Shown one piece after another: positions 45,205 to 52,783 of a stretch of DNA of 62,254 nt. Origin of the DNA: Mycobacterium colombiense (GTDB lineage: Bacteria > Actinomycetota > Actinomycetes > Mycobacteriales > Mycobacteriaceae); NCBI RefSeq assembly GCF_003284935.1, contig NZ_QMEV01000027.1:1-62254 (forward strand), given 5' to 3'. The notes beneath the pieces were generated by a model, which ran no database searches, had not been told where the DNA came from, and saw only the letters and a list, made by a program, of their open reading frames with translations. Every line of letters starts with the position of its first letter. Position 1 is the first letter of the stretch. A program made the translations under genes and the position numbers.

Positions 45205-45222
45205 GTGTGACGCAAATCACAC
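45205..45222. promoter_or_regulatory. CRP-like binding site between cei and DUF4193 gene
   Basis: GTGTGA-CGCAAA-TCACAC is a perfect 6-bp-arm palindrome with the 6-base spacer of the CRP/FNR consensus TGTGAN6TCACA. It lies 52 bases above the cei -10 box and 113 bases before the DUF4193 ATG, so a cAMP-CRP homologue could act on either gene. Confidence 0.75.
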
Positions 45223-45334
45223 CTTAATGGGCCGCGATACGGGCACGAATCATTTGGTGGATGCGTTCGACGCTGGTACAAAGCGATGCCTGGATATCGC
45301 GGGCATGCAGAGGCAATAGGGCAGGGGAAGAGAT

Positions 45335-45637
45335 ATGCCTACCGACTACGACGCTCCACGGCGCACCGAGACGGACGACGTTTCGGAGGATTCGCTGGAG
45401 GAGCTCAAAGCGCGACGGAACGAGGCGGCCTCGGCCGTCGTCGACGTCGACGAATCCGAATCCGCTGAGAACTTTGAACTGCCGGGTGCCGACCTGTCCG
45501 GGGAAGAACTGTCGGTGCGCGTGATTCCGAAGCAGGCCGACGAGTTCACCTGCTCGAGCTGTTTCCTGGTGCAACACCGCAGTCGGCTGGCCAGTGAGAA
45601 AAACGGCGTGATGATCTGTACCGACTGCGCGGCCTGA
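45335..45637 (+). CDS. DUF4193 protein
   Basis: A 100-residue cytosolic protein. The N-terminal two-thirds are acidic and helical; the C-terminus has CSSCFLVQHRSRLA and CTDCAA, a four-cysteine zinc ribbon of the kind found in RNA-polymerase-associated or ribosomal small proteins. It is very conserved in actinobacteria, of unknown function. AGGGGAAGAG precedes the ATG. A CRP-like site upstream suggests cAMP control. It corresponds to Rv2699c. Confidence 0.85.
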   Translation: MPTDYDAPRRTETDDVSEDSLEELKARRNEAASAVVDVDESESAENFELPGADLSGEELSVRVIPKQADEFTCSSCFLVQHRSRLASEKNGVMICTDCAA

Positions 45638-45646
45638 TAGCCGCTC

Positions 45647-46132
45647 TTACCGTGTCAGGGCCGACAGCACCCGCTCGGGGTGACGGCAGCTCACCAGCCA
45701 GTACGGCGTCGGATCGTCCGGGTCGTCCAGTACGGCCAGGAGCATCGGCCCCACCCATGCCCTGTGGAGGACGTAGGCGGCCGGGTCGAGCTGGCGGCCC
45801 AGCGCCGCGGACTTCGCCGAGGGCACTATCTGCGCGGACCGGGCGATCACCGTGACCGGCAGGTGCGCCTGGCCGGCCCACAGCTGCACTTCGCCGGGCG
45901 CGGCCGGGTCGGCGGTGACCCGGATTTCGATGCGGCCCAGCCACAACAGCGCTACGGCCGCCACCGCGAAGAGCGCCGCGTACGGCCACCAGGCCGACTG
46001 GCGGGTGACGCCCATGTTGAACTCGAACGCGATGATGCCCGCCAGCGCGAAGGCCGGTGGCCACCACCACCACGGGACCCACAATCGTTCGCGATACCGC
46101 ACGTTGTGCGGCGCGACGCGCGTATCGGACAC
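45647..46132 (-). CDS. DUF3093 membrane protein
   Basis: A 161-residue protein with two N-terminal membrane helices (about residues 22-40 and 47-65; [15 protein letters not shown] and [16 protein letters not shown]) followed by a soluble PH-like/DUF3093 domain ending [20 protein letters not shown] and [16 protein letters not shown]. The GTG start gives the M. tuberculosis Rv2698 length and follows TACCCT by 7 bases. The function is unknown. Confidence 0.82.
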   Translation of the reverse strand: MSDTRVAPHNVRYRERLWVPWWWWPPAFALAGIIAFEFNMGVTRQSAWWPYAALFAVAAVALLWLGRIEIRVTADPAAPGEVQLWAGQAHLPVTVIARSAQIVPSAKSAALGRQLDPAAYVLHRAWVGPMLLAVLDDPDDPTPYWLVSCRHPERVLSALTR

Positions 46133-46139
46133 GCAGTCA

Positions 46140-46149
46140 AGGGTAGTCT
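46140..46149. promoter_or_regulatory. Interlocked divergent -10 boxes (DUF3093 gene / dut)
   Basis: TACCCT on the minus strand (46145-46140) serves DUF3093 GTG 46132, 7 bases away. TAGTCT on the plus strand (46144-46149) serves dut GTG 46158, 8 bases away. The boxes share two base pairs, so two polymerases could not open DNA at once. Confidence 0.55.
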
Positions 46150-46157
46150 GTGCCCCC

Positions 46158-46622
46158 GTGTCGACCAGTCTGGCCATCGTCCGCCTTGACCCCGAGCTTC
46201 CGCTGCCCAGCCGCGCCCACGAGGGCGACGCCGGGATCGATCTCTACAGCGCCGAAGACGTCAAACTCGAGCCGGGCCGCCGCGCCCTCGTGCGAACGGG
46301 GGTCGCGGTCGCCATCCCGTTCGGCATGGTCGGCTTGGTGCATCCGAGGTCGGGATTGGCTGCGCGAGTGGGACTTTCGATCGTCAACAGCCCGGGTACG
46401 ATCGACGCGGGCTATCGCGGCGAGATCAAGGTTGCGCTGATCAACCTGGATCCGACCGAGCCGATCGTGGTGCACCGCGGCGATCGCATCGCCCAGTTGT
46501 TGGTGCAGCGAGTCGAATTAATGGAGTTGGTCGAGGTGTCGTCGTTCGACGAGGCCGGGCTGGCCGAAACATCCCGTGGCGATGGTGGTCACGGTTCCTC
46601 CGGCGGACATGCGAGTTTGTGA
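46158..46622 (+). CDS. dut: dUTP diphosphatase
   Basis: A 154-residue trimeric enzyme hydrolysing dUTP to dUMP. All five motifs are present: [27 protein letters not shown] (catalytic Asp), [10 protein letters not shown] and the C-terminal P-loop-like arm [12 protein letters not shown]. The arm contains the insertion described for mycobacterial dUTPases. The GTG start is leaderless. The stop shares a base with the next gene's start (TGATG). It corresponds to Rv2697c. Confidence 0.96.
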   Translation: MSTSLAIVRLDPELPLPSRAHEGDAGIDLYSAEDVKLEPGRRALVRTGVAVAIPFGMVGLVHPRSGLAARVGLSIVNSPGTIDAGYRGEIKVALINLDPTEPIVVHRGDRIAQLLVQRVELMELVEVSSFDEAGLAETSRGDGGHGSSGGHASL

Positions 46623-47374
46623 TGGCATTCGGTAAGCGCACACCCAAAGACGACGACGCCTCGAGCGCCGACATCCCGGCGGCCGACGCGGTCGCGGCCG
46701 ACGAGCCGGGCCCCGAGGAGCTCGAGGGACCGTTCGACATCGAGGACTTCGACGACCCGGCGGTCGCGGAGCTGGCCCGCCTCGACCTGGGCTCGGTGCT
46801 GATTCCTATGCCCGAGGCCGGGCAGCTGCAGGTCGAGCTGACCGAAACCGGTGTGCCGAGCGCGGTCTGGGTCGTCACGCCCAACGGCCGGTTCACCATC
46901 GCCGCCTACGCCGCGCCCAAGACCGCCGGCCTGTGGCGCGAGGTGGCCAGCGAGCTCGCCGAATCGCTGCGCAACGACTCGGCCCAGGTGAGCATCAAGG
47001 ATGGTCCGTGGGGTCGCGAGGTGGTGGGCACCGCCACCGGCGTCGTGCGTTTCATCGGCGTCGACGGCTATCGCTGGATGATCCGCTGCGTCATCAACGG
47101 CCCGCACGAGACGATGGAAGCCCTAGAGCAGGAGGCGCGAGCGGCCTTGGCGGACACCGTGGTTCGGCGCGGTGACACCCCGCTTCCGGTGCGCACGCCG
47201 CTGGCCGTGCAGCTGCCCGAGCCGATGGCCCAGCAGCTGCGCGAAGCCGCCGCCGCGCAGCAGGCCGCCCAGCAGGCCGAGGGGCAGCAGCAGACACCGG
47301 CCAACGAGCCGGCCGCGCGCCGCAGCGTCGACGGGTCGGCCATGCAACAGCTGCGCACCACCACCGGCGGTTGA
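46622..47374 (+). CDS. DUF3710 protein
   Basis: A 250-residue cytosolic protein. An acidic, disordered N-terminus (residues 10-45) precedes the conserved DUF3710 domain (GPFDIEDFDDPAVAELARLD, GSVLIPMPEAGQLQVEL, GPWGREVVGTATGVVRFIGV). The last 60 residues are Gln/Ala-rich. It is coupled to dut by a one-base overlap. It is conserved with dut across actinobacteria, and its function is unknown. It corresponds to Rv2696c. Confidence 0.85.
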   Translation: MAFGKRTPKDDDASSADIPAADAVAADEPGPEELEGPFDIEDFDDPAVAELARLDLGSVLIPMPEAGQLQVELTETGVPSAVWVVTPNGRFTIAAYAAPKTAGLWREVASELAESLRNDSAQVSIKDGPWGREVVGTATGVVRFIGVDGYRWMIRCVINGPHETMEALEQEARAALADTVVRRGDTPLPVRTPLAVQLPEPMAQQLREAAAAQQAAQQAEGQQQTPANEPAARRSVDGSAMQQLRTTTGG

Positions 47375-47375
47375 G

Positions 47376-48074
47376 CTACAGGTCGGCCAGCGCCCTCAGG
47401 CAGGCCGCTCCCAGGGCGGCGGGATCCGCCCCGATCTGATCGAGGGTCACCGTCCGCAGGGCGGCGCGGGGCGCCGCGTCGACCCAGTCGATCCCGGCCT
47501 GCAACGGATGAATCGGGTCGTCGACCGCGGACGCCACCCCCAGCGGCGCGGCCAGCACGGCCAGCTCGTCGCAGCTCGGCGCGACGTAGGCGGCCGCCTC
47601 TTCCATGGCGTCGGGCAGGTGCGGCCACTGCGCGCCCCACGACCGGGTCAGCTCCGCGGCGAGCCACGGCGGGCTGGACGCTCGCATCTGGGTGGTGGTC
47701 GCCGCCAACCCGTCGGCGCGCAACTGGGACGCCGAATACCGCGCCGCAAGGGCCGCGGGCGCTGACCCGGGCGCGCCCGCCCAGGCCGGCAGTGCGGCCA
47801 GCACCGCGACCGTGCGGTCGGGGTGGGCCAGCGCCCAGGCGGCCGCCACCGCGGCGCCGATCGACACCCCGCCCACGGCGATCGGCCCGCGCCGAGCCGC
47901 GCCGTCCAACGCCGCCAGATAGCCCTCGATCAAGCGGTCGGGCCGCGGCGGCGGGGTCACCAGCACCGCCCCGACCTCGGATAACGGGCCCGAAAATGCC
48001 CGGTGGACGTAGTCGTCGTCGGAGCCGGTTCCGGGCAACAACACCGTCGTGACACCGCGCAGATCGACCACCAC
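47376..48074 (-). CDS. Alpha/beta-hydrolase-like protein (Rv2695-like)
   Basis: A protein of about 232 residues with an alpha/beta-hydrolase outline: VTTVLLPGTGSDDDYVHRAF at the oxyanion site, the nucleophile elbow GGVSIGAAVA, and an acid/His pair suggested by SAVDDPIHPLQAG. The substrate is unknown. The start is uncertain: GTG 48074 follows CACTAT by 6 bases and gives about the Rv2695 length, whereas an ATG at 48197 would add 41 residues without a ribosome site. Its stop is one base from the convergent DUF3710 stop. Confidence 0.75.
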   Translation of the reverse strand: MVVDLRGVTTVLLPGTGSDDDYVHRAFSGPLSEVGAVLVTPPPRPDRLIEGYLAALDGAARRGPIAVGGVSIGAAVAAAWALAHPDRTVAVLAALPAWAGAPGSAPAALAARYSASQLRADGLAATTTQMRASSPPWLAAELTRSWGAQWPHLPDAMEEAAAYVAPSCDELAVLAAPLGVASAVDDPIHPLQAGIDWVDAAPRAALRTVTLDQIGADPAALGAACLRALADL

Positions 48075-48211
48075 CTCTAGATAGTGCCCCGCCGTTCCCG
48101 CGCCCTCCAACACGAGGTTTGAGTCGGTTGGCGCTGGGGAACCAAGAGGTCTACGGTGTCCGTTGGCATAAATGGAAGCGTCGAGGCTTATCAGCATTGT
48201 CAGGAGTGGCC

Positions 48212-48580
48212 ATGGGGGCCCAAGGGTATCTGCGCCGGCTCACCCGTCGGTTGACGGAGGATCCGGAGCAACTCGATTCGGAGGAACTCTCCGACGAGGT
48301 CGCAAGCACCGGCGCGCAACGCGCGATTGATTGCCAGCGGGGCCAGGAGGTCACGATGGTGGGGACGCTGCGAAGCGTCGAGTGCAATGGCAGGGCCTGC
48401 TCCGGCGGGGTGCGCGCCGAATTGTTCGACGGCAGCGACACCGTCACGCTCGTGTGGCTGGGTCAGCGCCGCATCCCGGGCATCGACTCGGGCCGCACCC
48501 TGCGGGTGCGTGGACGCCTCGGCAAGCTGGAGAACGGTGGCAAGGCGATCTACAACCCGCACTACGAAATTCAGCGGTGA
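48212..48580 (+). CDS. OB-fold nucleic acid-binding protein
   Basis: A 122-residue protein with an N-terminal helix (GYLRRLTRRLTEDPEQLDSE) and a C-terminal OB-fold (VTMVGTLRSVECNGRACSGG, ELFDGSDTVTLVWLGQRRIP, GRTLRVRGRLGKLENGGKAI). This is the RecG/aspRS-type OB-fold that binds single strands. AGGAG lies 5 bases before ATG 48212, which gives exactly the Rv2694c length. It overlaps the following gene by 4 bases. Confidence 0.82.
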   Translation: MGAQGYLRRLTRRLTEDPEQLDSEELSDEVASTGAQRAIDCQRGQEVTMVGTLRSVECNGRACSGGVRAELFDGSDTVTLVWLGQRRIPGIDSGRTLRVRGRLGKLENGGKAIYNPHYEIQR

Positions 48581-49290
48581 CTGACCCCGAAGATCCGGGG
48601 GCAACCCCGCCGGAGTCGGGCGCGTCGGAACACATGAGCACCAACCGCATCAGCCCGGAACGCCTGCTGGCACAGGCAGGCGGTGTCAGCGGTGTCATCT
48701 ATTCGTCTCTTCCGGTGGTGGTCTTCGTCATCGCCTCGAGCGTGTCGGGATTGGTTCCCGCGATCGTGGCCGCGCTGGCGGTGGCCGCGCTGATCCTGGT
48801 GTGGCGGCTCATCCGTCGCGACTCCCCGCAGCCGGCCTTCTCGGGCTTCTTCGGCGTCGCGCTGTGCGCGCTGATCGCCTACGTGTTGGGCGAGTCCAAG
48901 GGCTACTTCTTGCTGGGCATCTGGATGTCGCTGGTGTGGGCGGTGGTCGTCGCGGCGTCTGTGCTGATCCGCCGGCCCCTGGTGGGTTACGGGTGGAGCT
49001 GGGCCACCGGGCGCGGCGACCGCTGGCGCGAGGTGCCGCGGGCCGTCTACGCCTTCGACATAGCGTCGCTGGGTTGGGTGCTGGTGTTCGCCGCCCGGTT
49101 CGTGGTGCAGGGCCTGCTGTACGATGCCGACCGGACCGGTTGGCTCGCGGCGGCCCGGATCGGGATGGGCTGGCCGCTGACCGCCCTGGCCGCGCTGGCC
49201 ACCTACGCGGCGATCAAGTCGGCGCAGCGCGCCATCGCCGCCGCCGACGCCCCCGCGGTCGAACTGGAGCCCGGCGCCGTCACCGACTGA
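48577..49290 (+). CDS. DUF3159 membrane protein
   Basis: A 237-residue membrane protein with about five or six helices between residues 40 and 220. The DUF3159 signature is visible in QAGGVSGVIYSSLPVVVFVI, ALCALIAYVLGESKGYFLLG and GYGWSWATGRGDRWREVPRA. The GTG overlaps the OB-fold stop (GTGA). Its stop directly abuts the ceoC stop on the other strand. The function is unknown; the family is actinobacterial. It corresponds to Rv2693c. Confidence 0.82.
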   Translation: MTDPEDPGATPPESGASEHMSTNRISPERLLAQAGGVSGVIYSSLPVVVFVIASSVSGLVPAIVAALAVAALILVWRLIRRDSPQPAFSGFFGVALCALIAYVLGESKGYFLLGIWMSLVWAVVVAASVLIRRPLVGYGWSWATGRGDRWREVPRAVYAFDIASLGWVLVFAARFVVQGLLYDADRTGWLAAARIGMGWPLTALAALATYAAIKSAQRAIAAADAPAVELEPGAVTD

Positions 49291-49968
49291 TCAGTCGCCG
49301 CCCGGGCTGTAGCTGCCCAGCAGCATCTTCTGCAGGTCCTTTTCCGCCTCGGCGACGGCGACGAACAGGAGTTCGTCGCCGCCCTCCAGTGGCTCGTCCT
49401 CCTCGGGCACGATCACGCGCGGGCCGCGCAGGATCGTCACCAGCGAGGTGTTGCGCGGCAGCTGCAGCTTGCGCACCGGCTTGCCGCCCCACGGGGTGTC
49501 ATCGGGCAGGGTGATCTCCACGAGGTTGGCCTGGCCCTTGCGGAATTCCATCAGCCGCACCAGATCTCCGACGGCGACCGCCTCTTCAATGAGCGACGCC
49601 AGCATGCGCGGCGTCGATACCGCCACGTCGACTCCCCAGGCGTCGGTGAACAGCCATTCGTTGCGGGGATCGTTGACCCGGGCCACCACCCGCGGGACCG
49701 CGAACTCCGTTTTGGCCAGCAGGCTCAGCACGACGTTGGCCTTGTCATCGCCGGTCGCGGCTACCACCACGTCGAACTCCTGCAGGTGCACCGACTCCAG
49801 CAGGCTCAGTTCGCATGCGTCGCCCAGCCGCCAGTGCGCGGCCGGGATGGCGTCGACGTCGACGTGATCGGGGTTGCGTTCGATCAACGTCACGTCGTGG
49901 CCGTTGCCGATGAGTTCCCGGGTGACCGAGCGCCCCACCGCGCCGGCGCCGGCGACAGCTACTTTCAT
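49291..49968 (-). CDS. ceoC: TrkA-family RCK protein CeoC
   Basis: A 225-residue cytosolic gating subunit for potassium transport. The RCK_N Rossmann domain starts KVAVAGAGAVGRSVTRELIG with GxGxxG for NAD(H)/nucleotide, acid at strand 2 (VTLIER) and VVVAATGDDKANVV. The TrkA_C domain spans about residues 135-218 (VEITLPDDTPWGGKPVRKLQ), the region that binds c-di-AMP in some relatives. It lies 37 bases after ceoB, so one operon. No TrkH/KtrB pore gene is in the window. It corresponds to Rv2692. Confidence 0.93.
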   Translation of the reverse strand: MKVAVAGAGAVGRSVTRELIGNGHDVTLIERNPDHVDVDAIPAAHWRLGDACELSLLESVHLQEFDVVVAATGDDKANVVLSLLAKTEFAVPRVVARVNDPRNEWLFTDAWGVDVAVSTPRMLASLIEEAVAVGDLVRLMEFRKGQANLVEITLPDDTPWGGKPVRKLQLPRNTSLVTILRGPRVIVPEEDEPLEGGDELLFVAVAEAEKDLQKMLLGSYSPGGD

Positions 49969-50005
49969 CGGCGCCGCTCCTCAATCAGGTAGTCGCTCGA
50001 ATTCA

Positions 50006-50671
50006 TCACAGGTCTTCGCTCGGGGGTAGCGCGGCGATGGCCACCGCCTCGGCGGCGCGGCCGGAGATCGCGGCCACATACACCTGGTCGCCGGCCTGGA
50101 TCACCGATTTGGGCTCCGGCAGCACGCCCGCCCCGAAGCGGATGAGGAACGCGACCCGGGCGCCGGTGGCCTGCTCCAGGTCGGTGACCCGATGCCCGAT
50201 CCAGTCCTCGTGCAAGACGACCTCGGACACCGCGACCGTCCCGGTCGGGTCGCGCCACTTGGCCGTCTCCGATTCGCGCAGCAACGCGTTGAGCAGGCGG
50301 TCGGTGGTCCAGGGCACGGTCGCGATGGTGGGAATGCCCAGCCGCTCGTACACCTCGGCGCGCTTGGCGTCGTAGATGCGGGCCACGACTCGCTTCACGC
50401 CGAAGGTCTCCCGCGCGAGCCGGGCCGAGATGATGTTGGAGTTGTCGCCGGACGAGACCGCGGCGAACGCGTCGGCCTCGTCGATGCGGGCCCTCAGCAG
50501 CACGTCTCGGTCGAATCCCTGTCCCAGCACCCGCTCGCCGGCGTATTCGGGGCTGAGTCGGTTGAAGGCGGTGCTGTCCCGGTCGATGACCGCGACGTCG
50601 TGACCGATGCGGGAGAGCCCGTCGGCGACCGAGGAACCGACCCGGCCGCAGCCCATCACCACTACTCGCAA
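50006..50671 (-). CDS. ceoB: TrkA-family RCK protein CeoB
   Basis: A 221-residue partner of CeoC. RCK_N begins LRVVVMGCGRVGSSVADGLS with GxGxxG, VAVIDRD at strand 2 and VSSGDNSNIISARLARE. TrkA_C covers about 130-215 (VLHEDWIGHRVTDLEQ, IRFGAGVLPEPKSVIQAGDQ). I chose TTG 50671, as the conserved first strand starts immediately; the frame is open 30 codons further. It is divergent from the KimA-like permease with 117 bases between. It corresponds to Rv2691. Confidence 0.9.
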   Translation of the reverse strand: MRVVVMGCGRVGSSVADGLSRIGHDVAVIDRDSTAFNRLSPEYAGERVLGQGFDRDVLLRARIDEADAFAAVSSGDNSNIISARLARETFGVKRVVARIYDAKRAEVYERLGIPTIATVPWTTDRLLNALLRESETAKWRDPTGTVAVSEVVLHEDWIGHRVTDLEQATGARVAFLIRFGAGVLPEPKSVIQAGDQVYVAAISGRAAEAVAIAALPPSEDL

Positions 50672-50774
50672 CTTGAGGTCCTCTCGGCCCGCGTCAACTG
50701 GCAACCCACGTCGGCCAGCCGTTTCGGTCGGCGAACATTCTCCTACGAACGCTACCGCCAAACCCGTCTGGGCT

Positions 50775-50780
50775 TACTCT
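50775..50780 (+). promoter_or_regulatory. -10 box for leaderless KimA-like gene
   Basis: TACTCT, 8 bases before GTG 50789. Confidence 0.45.
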
Positions 50781-50788
50781 TGGCTCTC

Positions 50789-52783
50789 GTGTCCAAACTT
50801 TCAACCGCCACCCGTCGGTTGCTTATCGGTCGGCCGTTTCGCAGCGACCGGCTGAGTCACACCCTGCTGCCCAAGCGGATCGCCTTGCCGGTGTTCGCCT
50901 CCGACGCGCTGTCCTCGGTGGCGTACGCGCCCGAGGAGGTCTTCCTGATGCTCTCGGTGGCCGGGGTGACGGCGTACGCGCTGACACCGTGGATCGGGCT
51001 TGCGGTGGCCGCCGTGATGCTGGTGGTGGTGGCCAGCTACCGCCAGAACGTCCACGCCTACCCGTCCGGCGGCGGCGACTACGAGGTGGTCACCACCAAC
51101 CTCGGCGACACCGCCGGCCTCGTCGTCGCCAGCGCGCTGATGGTGGATTACGTTCTCACCGTTGCGGTCTCGACGGCGTCGGCGATGGCGAACATCGGCT
51201 CGGCGATCCCGATCGTGGCCCAGCACAAGGTGTTCTTCTGCGTGGTGGCCATCCTGCTCGTGATGGCGCTGAACCTGCGCGGCGTGCGCGAGTCCGGGTT
51301 GGCGTTCGCCATCCCGACGTACGCGTTCATCGTCGGTGTCCTGGTGATGATCGGCTGGGGGCTGTTCCGGATCTTCGTGCTGGGCAATCCGCTGCGGGCC
51401 GAATCCGCCGGTTTCCAGATGCATGCCGAGCACGGCCAGGTCGTGGGTTTCGCGTTGGCGTTTTTAGTGGCGCGGTCGTTTTCGTCGGGTTGTGCGGCGC
51501 TGACCGGCGTCGAGGCGATCAGCAACGGGGTGCCGGCGTTTCAGAAACCCAAGTCGCGCAACGCCGCGACGACGCTGCTGATGCTCGGCGGCATCGCGGT
51601 CACCCTGCTGATGGGCATCATCGTGCTGGCCGAGAAGATCGGGGTCAAGCTCGTCGAGGATCCCGCGCGGCAGCTCACCGGCGCGCCCCCGAACTACTAC
51701 CAGAAGACCTTGGTCACCCAGCTGGCGCAGGCGGTGTTCGGCAGCTTCCACATCGGGTTCCTGCTGATCGCCACGGTGACCGCCCTCATCCTGGTGCTGG
51801 CCGCCAACACCGCCTTCAACGGATTCCCGGTGCTCGGCTCGATCCTGGCGCAGCACAGTTACCTGCCGCGCCAATTGCACACCCGCGGAGACCGATTGGC
51901 GTTCTCCAACGGCATCCTGTTTCTGTCCGGGGCGGCGCTGCTGGCGATCATCGCGTTCCGCGGTGAGGTCACCGCGCTGATCCAGCTGTACATCGTCGGC
52001 GTGTTCATCTCGTTCACGCTGAGCCAGATCGGCATGGTCCGGCACTGGAGCCGGTTGCTGCGCACCGAGACCGATCCGCGGGCGCGGCGCAAGATGATGC
52101 GCTCGCGGGTGGTCAACACGGTCGGGTTGCTGTCCACCGGGGCGGTGCTGCTGGTGGTGCTGGTGACCAAGTTCGCCGCCGGCGCGTGGATCGCCCTGTT
52201 CGCGATGAGCCTGCTGTTCGGCATCATGAAAATGATTCACCGGCACTACAACACCGTGAACCGCGAATTGGCCGAGCAGGCCGCCGCCCAGGACGACGTG
52301 GTGTTGCCGAGCCGCAATCACGCCGTGGTGCTGGTGTCCAAATTGCACCTGCCGACTTTGCGTGCGCTGGCCTACGCCAGGGCCACCCGCCCCGACGTTC
52401 TCGAGGCGGTGACGGTCAGCGTCGACGATGCGGAGACCCGCGAGCTGGTGCACAAGTGGGAAGAAAGCGATATCAGCGTGCCGCTCAAGGTCATCGCCTC
52501 GCCGTATCGCGAAGTCACCCGTCCCGTCCTGGAATACGTCAAGCGGGCCCGGGAAGAGTCGCCGCGCACCGTGGTGACGGTGTTCATCCCGGAGTACGTG
52601 GTGGGTCACTGGTGGGAGCAGGTGTTGCATAACCAGAGCGCTCTTCGGCTCAAGGGGCGGCTGCTGTTCATGCCGGGCGTCATGGTGACTTCGGTTCCGT
52701 GGCAATTGAGTTCGTCCGAACGGCGCAAGACCTTGCAGCCGCACGTGGCGCCGGGTGACGCACGTCGGGGAATCTTCGATTGA
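50789..52783 (+). CDS. KimA-like APC-superfamily permease, probable potassium importer
   Basis: A 664-residue protein with about 12 membrane helices (residues 30-455) and a 200-residue cytosolic domain. It resembles Bacillus subtilis KimA (YdaO), a K+/H+ symporter, along its whole length: FASDALSSVAYAPEE, SYRQNVHAYPSGGGDYEVVT, LMVDYVLTVAVS, FSSGCAALTGVEAISNGVPA, GDRLAFSNGILFLSGAA, GVFISFTLSQIGMVRHW. From memory, the KimA residues proposed to bind K+ (Asp36, Asp117, Thr121, Thr230, Glu233) line up with Asp39, Asp120, Thr124, Thr239 and Glu242 here. The ceoBC genes diverge just upstream. It corresponds to Rv2690c, usually left unnamed. Potassium is inferred; an amino acid is the alternative. 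Confidence 0.82.
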   Translation: MSKLSTATRRLLIGRPFRSDRLSHTLLPKRIALPVFASDALSSVAYAPEEVFLMLSVAGVTAYALTPWIGLAVAAVMLVVVASYRQNVHAYPSGGGDYEVVTTNLGDTAGLVVASALMVDYVLTVAVSTASAMANIGSAIPIVAQHKVFFCVVAILLVMALNLRGVRESGLAFAIPTYAFIVGVLVMIGWGLFRIFVLGNPLRAESAGFQMHAEHGQVVGFALAFLVARSFSSGCAALTGVEAISNGVPAFQKPKSRNAATTLLMLGGIAVTLLMGIIVLAEKIGVKLVEDPARQLTGAPPNYYQKTLVTQLAQAVFGSFHIGFLLIATVTALILVLAANTAFNGFPVLGSILAQHSYLPRQLHTRGDRLAFSNGILFLSGAALLAIIAFRGEVTALIQLYIVGVFISFTLSQIGMVRHWSRLLRTETDPRARRKMMRSRVVNTVGLLSTGAVLLVVLVTKFAAGAWIALFAMSLLFGIMKMIHRHYNTVNRELAEQAAAQDDVVLPSRNHAVVLVSKLHLPTLRALAYARATRPDVLEAVTVSVDDAETRELVHKWEESDISVPLKVIASPYREVTRPVLEYVKRAREESPRTVVTVFIPEYVVGHWWEQVLHNQSALRLKGRLLFMPGVMVTSVPWQLSSSERRKTLQPHVAPGDARRGIFD

